Origin: Amaurobius ferox
Lineage: Eukaryota > Arthropoda > Arachnida > Araneae > Amaurobiidae
NCBI GenBank assembly: GCA_951213105.1
Contig: OX578155.1
Span: 35,750,484-35,814,483 of the forward strand
Direction of reading: 5' to 3'
DNA length: 64,000 nt
Program-made: the position numbers and the translations under genes
Part shown: positions 25,150 through 37,039 of the stretch, one piece after another
Numbering within the stretch: position 1 is the stretch's first letter
Layout of the letters: each line of letters opens with the position of its first letter
The notes under the pieces: model-generated
Databases searched by the model: none
What the model was told of the DNA's origin: nothing
Seen by the model: the letters and a program-made list of their open reading frames with translations, nothing else

Positions 25150-25920
25150 TATGATGGGGGATTTTGTTCGGCTCTCGATGGTCAAACGTGCTTTTTACAG
25201 TTTCTCTTTCTCTGTCGGTTTATAACGGATGCTTGATTTGTATATCAAGGATAACTCAAATTTGTATATTTTGGAAAGTTTCAATCTACTATTCTGTGAT
25301 TGAAAAATGAAGAAAATAAGATTTCTTTACACCGACCCCTTTATAATCAAAAATCCAATTAGCAGATTAGATAAAAATAAAATTTCAGATTTTTGAATTC
25401 AAAATTGATAAACTATTTTTAATTTTACTTAAAGTTTAACACAACTAAAAAGCCAAAATTTTTAAGCAACGGCAATGTTTCAGAAAATAAACAGTCATTC
25501 CACTCTTTATTTTATCAAATAATCCAAATAAGAAAAAGTCTTGTTAATTAATGTATTTGGAGACGCATTAAAATCAGTAGAAATTAAAAATATAGCATAG
25601 TCATTTCACAGTATAAATAATCTAAAAGTATTTTATTTCTAATGCTATCTGCTTCAACACATCCAGCAAATCAGCCTGAACAGACAGAAAATTAAAAATA
25701 ATTCTATCTCAAACAAGCTAATTAACTGGCTTATGTCAAGCTTTTCTAATCAACTGGCAGTAGATTAGTAGAATCAAAAGTTCTATGTATACAAATGAAT
25801 AAATATAATCATGATAAGAATCCTAAACGACAAGATCCCTTATTTCTAAAGGTGTTTATTGCGATTACATATGCATACTAAATAAAACAATAGATTAAAT
25901 ACTTTTAGGATAGAAATAAT
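25150..25920. other. AT-rich non-coding DNA
   Basis: Nothing recognisable apart from low-complexity A/T stretches. Confidence 0.6.
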
Positions 25921-25937
25921 TCACGTACCTTTTGTGT

Positions 25938-25994
25938 CAGTTACCTTACACCTTTCTGGTAGGTCGGACGGTCTGGGTTTCAACAACAACAACA
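25938..25994 (+). mobile_element. 57-bp 5'-truncated SINE tail
   Basis: Only the last part of the SINE is present: TTACACCTTTCTGGTA, then GGTCGGACGGTCTGGG and a (CAA)n tail. It is bracketed by an exact 15-bp duplication ACGTACCTTTTGTGT (25,923-25,937 and 25,995-26,009). Loss of the 5' side with retention of the 3' end is the usual outcome of target-primed reverse transcription. Confidence 0.85.
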
Positions 25995-26266
25995 ACGTAC
26001 CTTTTGTGTTTGCAAGAAACTCAGCAAATTGGTCATTTTAAAACAATTACAATCGGAAAATCAAATGTACACAGCCCAGAATTGTAATACACGATTAAAT
26101 ACATGTCAACCATGTAAAAGAAGTGACAAAAATATTAAATTAACAGCTTAAAATTGTAATAAATTCGGACCACGTGGAAATATAACACACACACATTGAC
26201 TTGCGGTGAAGAAAAGAAATAACCCATTTCTTTCCTCCGTACCACAGAATACTATATCTGTGCTCT

Positions 26267-27919
26267 GTGTGTGTAGTTCCCCGACAGGAAGACTTATCGC
26301 TCTGGCAATTCGCTAAAAGACTCAGAAAACCTCAAATTAAACTCCCGCCACTAATAGATGGCGCTAATATTGCGTACTCAGACGAAGAAAAGGCAGAGGC
26401 GCTTGCTAGGCATTACGAAAAGCAATTTGAACCAAACCACGATCTAATGTGTCAGGACACCCTAAGAATGGTTAGACAAACTCTAAACAATTTCAGGAAC
26501 TCCCCGGTCACGGCTGAGATTAACCCAGCCACCGCGCAAGAAATAGTAGAGATTATCAAAAACCTTAAAAACCGTAAAAGCCCAGGGCACGACAAAATCA
26601 GGAATATCGCGGTAAAAAACCTACCCTTAAATATAATATTTTACTTGACCATCTTAATAAATAAAATACTAGAACTAAATTATTTCCCCAAAGAATGGAA
26701 GGAAGCGATAATTATAGCGATCCATAAACCTGGTGAGGATGCCTCAATTCCAGCCAACTACAGACCAATCAGTTTGTTGCCGACACTTAGTAAAATTACT
26801 GAGAAAATAATTCTTAAGAGACTGAACACGCACCTTAGTGAGAATGACATTATCATTCCGGAGCAGTTTGGATTTCGGCCAAAACACTCCACCACTCATC
26901 AATTGCTGAGAGTGGTAGAGTACATTTCTTCTGGTTTTAATAATAAGACACCCACAGCTGCGATTTTTCTTGACATCCAAAAAGCCTTTGATAAAGTGTG
27001 GCACTGTGGATTAGCTTACAAATTGATCACTCTAAAAGTCCCTGACGCACTTGTCAAACTTTTAATTTCATACCTAAATAACAGACACTTTCAAGTCAGA
27101 GTAAAAAATAACTTATCTACACCCAAGCTCATTAAAAGTAGTGTACCGCAAGGATCCATCCTGGGCCCGACACTCTTTAACATATATCTAAATGACATTC
27201 CCAGGACCCCAGACACGGAGCTGGCACTCTATGCAGACGACAGCGCGATACTTGCAAAACACCCTTACGTCTCAGTAATGCACAGACAGCTACAACAACA
27301 CTTAGACATACTCCAAACATGGCTGGAAAAATGGCGAATAAAATTAAATCCCAATAAATGTCATTGGATTTATTTCTCAAGAAAACGTAAACCTCCGCCT
27401 CCTCTGTACATAAACAACCATGCCCTAAAAGCGGAAAAATCTACTAAATACCTAGGTGTAACGATAGACTCCCACCTAACTTGGAAACTGCACGTAACGA
27501 ACATAATCAAAAAAGCGTATATAACCATAGGAGCCTTATACCCAATGATAGGAAACGGAAATCTAAGTTATCAAAATAAACTCCTAATTTATAAATCGGT
27601 CATCTGCCCGGGAATGCTGTATGCAGCACCCGTATGGGGATATGCCTGTAAAACTACCATAGACTTATTAGAGACAAGACAAAACAAAACCCTAAGGATT
27701 ATAAGGAAAGCCCCTAGATACTTAAGAAACTCGGTAATTAGGAAAGACTTCAAAATAAAAACTGTTAGAGCCCAAATCAAAAAGCTAGCGCTTAAATTCT
27801 ACAAAAATCTGCCATCTGTCCCAAATGAACTATTATTTAATCTGCATGACTATGATCATCGCAAGGCTAAATCTCGTAAGAGACCCCGCTCGGTACTTAA
27901 CTTTGATATTCGGTACTAG
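26267..27919 (+). CDS. Jockey-type reverse transcriptase, partial ORF2
   Basis: The open frame of about 550 codons encodes a non-LTR reverse transcriptase. Motifs in order are PGHDKIRN, YRPISLLPTLSKITEKII, QFGFRPKHSTTHQLLR, the catalytic Asp in FLDIQKAFDKVWH (about residue 236), VPQGSILGPTLFNIYLNDIP, the active site YADD (about 322-325) and KYLGVTIDSHLTWK. It would copy element RNA at a nicked target. The apurinic-type endonuclease that normally precedes it is missing, so it could not work alone. There is no genuine start codon: the frame opens at GTG next to the left junction because the element is truncated, and the first ATG is about 60 codons in. No stop or frameshift interrupts the RT domain, suggesting a recent insertion. 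The frame ends with TAG after NFDIRY. Confidence 0.93.
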   Translation: MCVVPRQEDLSLWQFAKRLRKPQIKLPPLIDGANIAYSDEEKAEALARHYEKQFEPNHDLMCQDTLRMVRQTLNNFRNSPVTAEINPATAQEIVEIIKNLKNRKSPGHDKIRNIAVKNLPLNIIFYLTILINKILELNYFPKEWKEAIIIAIHKPGEDASIPANYRPISLLPTLSKITEKIILKRLNTHLSENDIIIPEQFGFRPKHSTTHQLLRVVEYISSGFNNKTPTAAIFLDIQKAFDKVWHCGLAYKLITLKVPDALVKLLISYLNNRHFQVRVKNNLSTPKLIKSSVPQGSILGPTLFNIYLNDIPRTPDTELALYADDSAILAKHPYVSVMHRQLQQHLDILQTWLEKWRIKLNPNKCHWIYFSRKRKPPPPLYINNHALKAEKSTKYLGVTIDSHLTWKLHVTNIIKKAYITIGALYPMIGNGNLSYQNKLLIYKSVICPGMLYAAPVWGYACKTTIDLLETRQNKTLRIIRKAPRYLRNSVIRKDFKIKTVRAQIKKLALKFYKNLPSVPNELLFNLHDYDHRKAKSRKRPRSVLNFDIRY

Positions 27920-28214
27920 GAACGTCCCACCTTAATCAGTTGATATTAATGAAAACTCGCGATCTTTGGTTTTCTACAAAATGTTTAAAATCCTAAACTG
28001 CTAAAATGCTAGGTTACCCTCAGATCTGCATCAACCCCCCCAAACTGCTTAAACTCTTAATGTGCAACAAACTGCCACACTAGGAGCTAGGACAAATAAT
28101 AAAAACAGTAAATTAAAAACCTCGAACCTCCAACTATGGACCAATGAAATAATGTCACAGTATGAAGATAAGAACCACACCTAGAGATTGGAGATTAAAG
28201 GCGCTTCGCGCCTG
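26269..28214 (+). mobile_element. 5'-truncated jockey-clade LINE
   Basis: The unit holds the C-terminal half of a jockey ORF2 followed by an untranslated region of about 300 bp. A 9-base direct repeat GTGCTCTGT (26,260-26,268 and 28,215-28,223) may be the target duplication, which would set the limits used here. No poly(A) tail is visible. Instead the 3' end carries GGCGCTTCGCGCC (about 28,199-28,211), a tight hairpin. The element sits between two promoter-like segments, directly after a CACAGAATAC...TCTGTG palindrome. Confidence 0.7.
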
Positions 28215-28239
28215 GTGCTCTGTTCTTGATGAAACTCTA

Positions 28240-28560
28240 TGAATAATTATCCCCGAACTAATGCGCAGGTGCTTTCGGAGGTGACGGTGCGTTGCCTACG
28301 TAATAATAAAACGTGATAATAAAATGCGCGTTGCCTACGTAGTAATAATGACGAGCGGATAAAAGAACAAAGTTCCAAATGACGCCAGAAAATTTTCAAC
28401 GAATCAAAATTCAGCAGCTTTGACAACGTTTCTTTTCTAGCAATGTTTTGCGCAGTGTGCTTGTAAAGTGATAATATATCGGATTATCACATGTTTCTAA
28501 AATGTTTGAAAATTTTCAGAAATATCTTATGTAGTGCTCATCTGGATTTAATTTTGGGGA
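28240..28560 (-). promoter_or_regulatory. Inverted copy of the gene B promoter, without a gene
   Basis: GCGTTGCCTACGTAATAATA occurs here and again 36 bp later with a one-base change. The segment TGACGAGCGGATAAAAGAAC, ACGCCAGAAAATTTTC and GCAATGTTTTGCG matches the inverse of 43,725-43,930. The rest, to TTATGTAGTGCTCATCTG, matches the inverse of 33,840-33,960. It is thus an intact version of a locus that in the other copy is split by the 9.7 kb hAT. By analogy with gene B it would read leftward, into the LINE. Confidence 0.55.
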
Positions 28561-30300
28561 ATAGTTCAGCATATAATTCGTTGTATAGTTTATTTTGAGG
28601 GTAGTTAGAATATAATTAGTTGTATAATCTATACAATACTATAAACAAATCCATCGGATGTTGAATTTGTTTACATCTACTCCAACTGATAAACAAGAAG
28701 TCAAGGTACTTTTGATGTTTATTTATTTAATTTGTTTTAATGCAATAATTTGCTTTAAAAGAAATATGAGAAAGTTATGAACCTCTGGCCAATCTTATGC
28801 TTTTAACAATATGATTTTGCATTTTGGTGCTTTGGTAGATAAGGATTACCGTCAGAAATTATTTGATATCACTCGCGCTATTGAATTGATTTAAATTTCA
28901 TTTCATTTACGAGATCTAGATGGTATCTTACTTAGACAGACATGATTTTTAATATGCTGTCAATGTTTTGATACTATTTAGAACTTTATTACTACATTTC
29001 ACTGAATAAAAAATAGAATATTTTTTAAACTTTTTGTTTGCTTTCTTTGTAATATATAGTACACTATATATATAATATATATATATGTATGTGTTACATA
29101 TACTGTGTATGCTTGACACTATTTTTCATTAATCTTCCTCTGAAATGATGAATTAACTCATTTGTGTTAAAAACCTATTTTCAATCTACAAGATCTTGTT
29201 TAATATTCGACTTAAAACTACAAACCAAATAACACGTGGTAAGCCATGTGCTTGATAACTTAATGTAATTTTTTTTTTTCATTCGACCAAGTATATGATG
29301 ACCAAATAATTTAAAATATATGAAATTTCAAGGTAATATATAAAAATAATAGAAATCATAATCATATGTCACTACAGAGAAATAATATAATTTCTTAAAA
29401 TAGTTGTGTACTTTTTATTGTTCAACATAGTTTACTTTTGGAGTATTTGGTATCAGTGTTTTTCTGAAGACTTTTTGGCCGCGGGGAGGGGGGGGGGAAT
29501 AAAATTTTAGGGAAGGCAAGTTTTCTATTGGCCTATATAAATATATCTAAATGGTATGTCATATAAATAGAAACTAGGTTAACATAAAATGTCTCTGGGG
29601 TGGGCTAGTTATGAAACTGCTCAACTTGAAATAGCTATTTCAAACTCGTCATATGTTTATAATATTGTTATAAATATATTAATTATGCCCATTTAAAACC
29701 ATTATTTGTGTATCATACCTAGTGTTAATTTCAACCATAGATTTGTCCTATTTCACTATTTTGTAGTGATCTTATAGTTTTAAACTTTGCTTAATGTAAT
29801 TTCTTATTTGATATATTAGTGCCATGAAAATGAAAGAAATTAACCAATACTTCAAGTTAATTTTTAGGAAATAAAATTCAACAGATAATCACTAATCTTG
29901 AAAATACAGACAACTCAAAATGGGAAAAAAATTAATCAGCTTGAAGAGTGACTTCTTCATGATAAAAATGTATATTTTACAAAATATACAATAAAATTTT
30001 AATTTATTTGATGCAAATGTTTTAAAAAGTAATCCAAAATTTCCAAATAACATGCAAAAACTCGGTCTCTTCCTCCCTCCCTAACTTTTAGAAAATTAAT
30101 CCTACTTTAATTAGGAAATGCAAAGTATCCTCATCTGGTGAATATTAAAAACAATGAGTAAGATTTGGAGTAATTAAAAAAAGTTCAGTGAGATGGTATC
30201 ATTTTCAAGGGCATTTCATATATGTACAAAAACTAAAAATTCCTAAATATCAGTATCATATATGTATTTAATTATAAAGTTATTACAGTTATGTATTTAC
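28560..30300. other. AT-rich non-coding DNA
   Basis: No gene is seen. A (TA)n tract lies near 29,060-29,095 and a G-rich run near 29,480-29,500. Confidence 0.6.
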
Positions 30301-30306
30301 TAGTTG

Positions 30307-30626
30307 TTGTTGTTGAGACCCAGACCGTCCGGCCTACCAGAAAGGTGTAAGGTAACTGTTTGGACGGTCGGGAAGTACCACCCAATTTAGACCGGAACCC
30401 AGTGGGGGAGGCATTCACAGGGACCGTACCCTCCTTCCCCTACCACCAACCTCTCGGAAGGACTTTCGGACCCACATGTTTAACGTGATCGTACTCCGCA
30501 TGAACACTGCGGCAGTTTTGGCAGTGGCTGGAATCGAACCCGGGCCTACCGAGTGCAACTCCAGCGCGCTAACCAATGGGCTACCGCGCCCAAAAAAGGA
30601 TATAATGGAGGGGGCACCCGGGTATA
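30307..30626 (-). mobile_element. tRNA-derived SINE, near full length
   Basis: On the minus strand the copy starts with a tRNA-like head (GCGCGGTAGCCCATTGGTTA, A box; GGGTTCGATTCC, B box). It continues through AACATGTGGGTC, GGTTGGTGGTAGGGG and CCCCCACTGGGTTCCGGTC, and ends in the hairpin tail and (CAA)n. TACTAGTTG at 30,298-30,306 and 30,627-30,635 may be the target duplication, which would include about 35 extra bases beyond the usual 5' end. The head would have served as the RNA polymerase III promoter. Confidence 0.85.
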
Positions 30627-30743
30627 TACTAGTTGTGTAAGTTTTTTTTATCTTGTATTTTAAAAATATGCTAATACTTTTAAATATCTTACATTCTTTA
30701 AAGTTTTAAAATATTACTCGGAATTAAAATTGTAAAGAGCTTT

Positions 30744-30818
30744 GCTGCCCCAAATGGGAATCAAACTCTGGACCTCCGAACTGGCCAGCCGACGCTTTAC
30801 CGTTGAGCTACTGGGACG
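30744..30818 (-). tRNA. tRNA-like sequence, probably a pseudogene
   Basis: The inverse strand gives GTCCCA...TGGGGC as an acceptor-like stem, TAGCTCAACGGTAAAGC as a D arm/A box and GTTTGATTCC as a T arm/B box. Spacing is near 75 bases. The anticodon stem does not pair cleanly and the T stem is weak, so a functional tRNA is unlikely. It could be a tRNA pseudogene or the head of another SINE family. Confidence 0.45.
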
Positions 30819-30829
30819 AAATTGGAAGC

Positions 30830-33170
30830 TCTTATAGTTGAAGAGGACTCTGCAAAATGTTTGGTTAAGTTTTGTACACATAGAATATGTAGACAATTTG
30901 AGATTTTTACAATACAGAATACATCAGTAGAAAACTGTGTATTATAATGCCAAATGTAGAATATGTGTTCTACATCCCCACACAATTATAAGTATGTATC
31001 CCTCATTATAAATTATTTTCATGTGTACAAGATAAATTTAATTTTGTTCATTCTTTCCTTAGCGGAAATGAATCAAAATAAATGTTTTAATTATACTGTA
31101 ATATATGGAAAGCTGCTCATATGTATGTATTACATATTTTCAACCGTTCAAAATATATAATTTATAATAGCTTTTATGCATAAATATAAAGTAGCTAGGT
31201 AATCTATATTTCTTATTTTACATTTAATGTATTCAATATTTCATTTGTTATGGCAGTATTTTTATATTGCCAAATAACCTAAATGCATCACATAATTTCA
31301 ACCATGCTTTAGTTTTTAAAGAAAAAAGTAATCATACTTCTTTTAATGCAAATTAAGGATTAATGGCAGTTGCATTGTTGACAGCATTTTGAGAAATCAG
31401 TATCCTATCTTCAGTTCAACTAAAATAGAATATTTTCATTTTTGACGACTAATTCTTCTAGCACCGAAATTGCTAAGAAACTAATTGATATATTTAGCCC
31501 CTGATAGCTTCAGGCACCACAGCTGATTATTATTGAACCTGCGTATCAACCCAGATCTATTAAACGCATTTACAAAATTTTTGCCCATCTTCTGATTTTA
31601 TTTTTCTTTTAATCGGAAATTGCAAGGCTACTACAAAGCAAAGTAGTTTTGTGATAATAATTCAAAATCATATTGATTTATCTCCAAATGTTTCTTTATG
31701 CAAATGGTATACACTTAAAAAGTGTTTACTTTTAAAATTTATATATGATGCTTTATTTTTCAACATCTAAATATTAGATAGTATTTGTTTACTTTTCAAT
31801 ATCTCATCTTGAAATGTCTTTTTTACTGCCAATAAAGTTGCCAACGTTTAAATACAGTTATAATTGAAGCATTTCATATTTTTTTAGAATTACTTTTAAT
31901 TCTCATTTTATAATTGGAAATCTAGTTTTAAAATTTCAATTTGCATTTAATGTATTCATAGCATTCAATGCATTTTTCTAAATTTTATTGTATCAGACTT
32001 GTTTATATTTCAAGTTACTTATGTTCCAAGAGCATTAAAGAGCAAATTATATAAGATTCCTCAATAGGATCATTATTACTTTGCTTGAAAATGTAAGAAC
32101 ATATCTACTTGCTTTTTATTTTTATAACAATGCATGTTATCAATAACTTTCTAGGAAAAACTCCTGTGCATGTCAATGCTGTCATGATTTTATTTTAAGA
32201 AGCGGTATTGAATAGGTAATTTTTAGGCATGTGCATATAAAGTAACAATTCCATTTATTTATTTTTTACCTGCACATTGCCATATTTAATGAAAAACTAC
32301 ATTATATTTAGAATGATTTGGTTAAGAAACATAAGGAAATTTAAACATAAAACAGTAATGCTTACGCTACAAAAGAGATTAGAGAAAATTAAATTGTTGT
32401 GTAATTAAGTGTGGAAATAAGCAAGAAAAGTTCAAAAGAGACTTTCTAAAATTTACATCTTTTCAGTGAATTTTCTTGTATTTAAATTATAATTAGTAAA
32501 TATTAACATTATTATAACATATAAGACTAAGAGTTTTCATTTTCATAGTTTCGAACATCAAACTTTAGCATGATTTTGAGGTACAGTTATTGGTACTGAG
32601 GTATTATTATTTCAGACATTTAAACAATAAATTGTGAAGACATTTGTTTTTAATATAAACATAATTAATATTAAAATAAGAAACAAATAATCAGTGAAAA
32701 TGTATGGATAACTTTCTGGATACTCTAAACTGAACATGAAAGTAAATATATTTAAAAACTATATTAAAAAAATTATTTCAATTATTTTAAAATAATAGTC
32801 AACTATATATCACTACTGTTTTTAACTTTCCGATTCATGATGAAAGCCAGACTACAGCACATCTTTATGCTTTCTAGTTAGTTCTAGCTAGGCGTACATC
32901 CATATGTATTGATATACACATACATTCTAAATAAAACGTCTTTTTATTTTAAAAAAAATTCCAAAATACTTGAAAAAATAGTATATTTTATGACCGACCT
33001 GATGTACGTTCAGTATGCTTGTACAAATAAAACATTATCATGATGTCACATGAATCCTCCGTATAGTCAAAAACATTATCCCTATTAGCGACTGTTTTTA
33101 TTTGCCTGTAACTCCCAGGGCCACCAATAGGGGGAAGGAAAAGCAAAAGGATGAATTTCATAGGTGCCTG
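30830..33170. other. AT-rich non-coding DNA
   Basis: No gene, bounded element or clear tandem repeat was recognised in this 2.3 kb stretch. Confidence 0.6.
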
Positions 33171-33187
33171 GACCACAAACTATTTGT

Positions 33188-33316
33188 TGAGACCCAGACC
33201 GTCTGACCTACCAGAAAGGTGTTGAAGACCCAGACCGTCCGACTCATCCTGGGGACTTGAGTATCTATTTGGACGGACGGTACCAGAAAGGTGTAAGGTA
33301 ACTATTTGGACGGCCG
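33188..33316 (-). mobile_element. 5'-truncated SINE tail carrying a nested hairpin retroposon
   Basis: An exact 14-bp duplication CACAAACTATTTGT (33,174-33,187 and 33,317-33,330) brackets a 129-bp insert. Read on the minus strand it is the SINE tail interrupted by a 59-bp hairpin (33,222-33,280). The hairpin has stem GTCCGTCC/GGACGGTC and inner stem CTC-aa-GTCC/GGAT-GAG, and is itself bracketed by CACCTTTCTGGTA on both sides. The tRNA head is absent. Confidence 0.85.
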
Positions 33317-33330
33317 CACAAACTATTTGT

Positions 33331-33840
33331 AAAACATTTCAATGTAATACAAAATAGGGGTAGTAAGAGCATGAAAAATTCTGTTGGCCTTGGACCCCTT
33401 TGTATTGTAAATCTAAACTCACCACCCAACAGTATTCAAATTTGTCCTGCAGATGCCCAACAACAAAGCAAAGGTATACAAAACAACGAAGACATAAAAT
33501 CTTAGTTAAAAACATGTATTAAAACAAATCAGTAATACTATCATTTATTGTTTAATTCTGTGATTTTAACAAAGATATTGCTTTTTAGTTATTTTGACAG
33601 AAATAACACTTAATAAAATCTGAAACTTCTATATTAATATAAACTTACTTTCTAAGAATTTACAAAATTACTAATTCTGTAATATTCATGGAATTAGCAT
33701 AAAATGAATATATGTTTTTATATGTTTCATTAGCAAAACTAATTGTGATTGAAGGATATTGAATTAATTTGTGATTGGGATTTGTAAACTTAAATATATA
33801 TGTACATCTTTTAATTCAAATATTTAAAACTCCCGTGTGT
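33331..33840. other. AT-rich non-coding DNA
   Basis: No gene or repeat boundary was recognised. Confidence 0.55.
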
Positions 33841-34004
33841 CAACAAATTATATGCTAAACTATCTCCAAAAATTATATTCAGATGAGCACTACATAAGAT
33901 CGTGCTTAAAAATTTCCAACATTTTAGAAACAGGTGAAAATCCAGCATTTTATTTATTCTACAGATACGTTTATTTTATAACACGATAGCACAGAATACG
34001 TGAG
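33840..34004. repeat. Left half of a locus split by the large hAT
   Basis: Contains AGATGAGCACTACATAAGAT and ACATTTTAGAAACA, matching the inverse of 28,480-28,560. It continues, on the far side of the hAT, at 43,712. It ends in CACAGAA next to the target duplication. Confidence 0.7.
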
Positions 34005-34712
34005 CAGGGACGTAAGTGGGCAATCTTGGCTGGGGGGGTGTGAAGGAAATTTTTCCGACTAGTATTGAAAATTTCCGACTTCACAAACAAGTGAGTTAAC
34101 TTTTGGTTTTGAACGAGTGCATTGCTGTTCTAGTGACATTTGTCCAGTTCAAAGTCTAAACGGCAATTATTTGTTTTAATTTTCGAATGTTTTGTGTATA
34201 TATCCAAATCATACCTCAATTTATAAAAAGAAAAAAGTCTCAAAACCAAATTTTTGGTTTTGAGGGTTTTGTTTTATAAATAATTTTACATTTGTTATTT
34301 AATTATCGGATGTGTTATGCAGATGCCCAAATTTTTAGCTATCATTTGAAACAAGGCAAGTTTCTAGGGCAAGGATTAGCAGAATGTTAAATATATTTGA
34401 AAAAGTATTAAATTTCGTATGCTTTGGGTTTTTTTTTTTTTCGAATGCACTTGACACATTCCCAGATGATTGCCTAGCACTTAAAACGTCGCGAGTTTCT
34501 ATGCCAAGAATTGGTTATGTAAATTTCGGAACATGTATCATTTTTTTTAGCTAAATTTGGGTCTTTTAATAGGTTTTTGTAAATAATTAAAACTTATTTT
34601 CTAATTTTCGAATGCACATTGCACATTTCCAAATAATTTCCTCAAGAAAGGAGAAAAACACGCGTTTCTAGGCCAAAAATTATCTTTGTAAGACACGGGA
34701 TGTGCATGATAG

Positions 34713-36335
34713 CAGGGGCGGCATTTCAGCATTCTATTTGGGGGTGCGAGATTTGTATGAATGAAAATTTACAATATGGAATAAATAAAATGTTTTTTAA
34801 TAGGGGAGGGGGGAGGTCACAAAATTGAATTGATGTTGAGAAAAATAATTGTTGTTAACATAATTTTTGTACATAATTGTGTTAACATAATTTGTTGTTA
34901 ACATAATTTTTCTAAATACAAGTATCTATATTTGTTTACCTTATATTGAAGTTTTAAAGGCAGGTTCTCAGAGTCTGGAAGAAGAGAAAATTTTTTACAA
35001 TATCATCATAATCCAATGGTATATCTTGTTCTATAGCTAAAACAGCTAAAAATGAAAGTCTTTCTTGTCCATTGTACTGCGAAAGTAATTTTTCAGCCTC
35101 CTAAGAGGCACTAAAAAGACCTTTCACAACTGACTGAGCTGATTGGCACAGTCAAAAACAATTTAACTAATAACGTTATGACAGGAAACACATTTTATAA
35201 ATTCCTCTCTTTAAAATATTCCAGGCGACTTTTAAAATTGGGATGGTCTATGTTTTCATTTTTCACCATTGAATAAAACAGCCGCATTTCACACAGCAAT
35301 TCCTCTTTCTGGAAGTCTATACTTTGCATATGGTTGAAACATTTTCTTTTTCTTTTTCGGCATCTGATCCGGATAATACTGAACTAAGGGCAAACAAAAC
35401 AGATATATTGTTCTCATTAAATCCTGTCCCAATTTCATTAAATACTGAATCTATAATATCATATTTAATATTGATTCTGTGATATGATTTAACATCATCA
35501 TGGGGATTTTTCTCACCGCCTCCAAACTCGCTTGGAATTTTTTTACGTTCTTTTCAGTTTTGGTCCAGAATAAGAATTTTTTCGCAAAGTTTTGTCACAA
35601 AACTCCACACTTGATTGAAATATGCATCAGTGCGAAAAAAAATAACAGTTTTAATAGTAGCTTTAGCCAAAGCTTGTACAGTCTGAAAATTGCGATCAGA
35701 TGACTGAAGATGCTTTGAGAGAGTATTGTATTGATCAAAAACACTGTTTCAATACAAACAAAGGGAACAAAAATTCGAACGATGCCATGCATGGTAAAAG
35801 GGCTTCGGCTCTTCCACCATTGAGAGAATCGTTTTCAGATAATTCTTCCAGTGAAATCACCACTTCAAAATTTTCAAATAGTGCTTTTATGGCTTTAACT
35901 CTGGAAGACCATCTCGTATCACTTAGTGATTGTAGAGTTGAAGAACCTCCAGAAAAAGTATTTTTGATGAGCGAATCTTTTCGAAAATAGCATGTTTTTT
36001 ATATGATGTTTCTATGAAAAAATATCATGCATTGAGCTGCTGAAATGCATTTCTAGCAGAAGGAATGGATGAGCATGCACTAACTACACATACATTTAAT
36101 CGGACACTTGGAATTTTCAAGTGAAAAGGATAACATCACCCGAATCTTTTTAAATTGAAAAGGATTCGTTCCAGCCGGAAGTGGGAACTTCATTGTGAAG
36201 GTTGAATGTTGGCTCTTTCGAAACGCCATAGCGTGAGAAAACTGACCAGTGGACAGTCAATAGAACAAGAGAGAAGCCGATAGACGACAAGGAAAAATTT
36301 GGGGGCTCGACCGCACCCCCTATTTGCCGCCCCTG
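34713..36335 (-). mobile_element. Nested hAT element, 1.6 kb, internally deleted
   Basis: Inverted ends CAGGGGCGGCA (left) and TGCCGCCCCTG (right) are flanked by an exact 8-bp duplication CATGATAG (34,705-34,712 and 36,336-36,343). GGGGGTGCG recurs just inside each end. The element lies wholly inside the larger hAT, so it inserted later. It carries a transposase remnant on the minus strand and is shorter than a normal autonomous hAT, indicating an internal deletion. Confidence 0.92.
34950..36000 (-). pseudogene. hAT transposase remnant (ZMYM1-like, C-terminal half)
   Basis: Minus-strand translation in several frames gives LQSLSDTRWSSRVKAIKALF (near 35,880-35,940), a typical central motif of ZMYM1-type hAT transposases. 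Toward the end it gives RRLKNYFRSTM (near 35,075-35,110), the start of the hAT C-terminal dimerisation region. Stops occur after LKQCF, after LDQN and repeatedly below 35,330. The N-terminal zinc finger and first catalytic region are missing. The protein would have excised the nested element. It is clearly dead here. Confidence 0.8.
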
Positions 36336-37039
36336 CATGATAGCATACATTACATACATTGTTCAAAGGAAATTAATATGATATGATTTGTAGTGCTCAT
36401 AAGGGATGACGTTGTTTCATTTCCTCGATATTTGTTTTAGAAAAATCGGCTAGACACGGATTTAAAAAAAAAAAATTCCAAATGATCCACCAGAAAACCT
36501 ACTTGCATGTGGTCATACACATATTCTTAAATACATCGAAATTGCATTTTTTAGTTTATATGATACTTACTTTGCAGCATCCAAAACAGGAAGATTAGCT
36601 TAATTCTACAGTTTGAATTCTACAGAAAGTTGTGTTTATCTTCGCAGTCTAACAATTTTTTTTTAATTACTACATTTTTTTTAAGAAAACGCATCAAAGC
36701 AACAAATGCATCTCCCTTAATGAGATGCATAGGACTGCGGTTTCTCCCCGGTAGATTATACATGCCTGAGCACTCTCCTAGAGAAAGGATCGTTTATTTT
36801 CTTTATTTTTTTTTTCAGGTTTGTTGATCGCATGCTTCTAAATTTGGTTTGAAACTAACATTGAGTTATACAGCGTTTTTCAACGTGTGTTATAGTTTCG
36901 TGTAAATTTACGGAAAATTAAAGAATTTTGATGTACAGTTTGGACCACATTGGACTTTTTCTCATTTTGGGGTTCCGAAACCAAAAAACTTCGAAAAACA
37001 GTGAGCTATTGAATACAACTGGAGTGAGTGCATATTACA

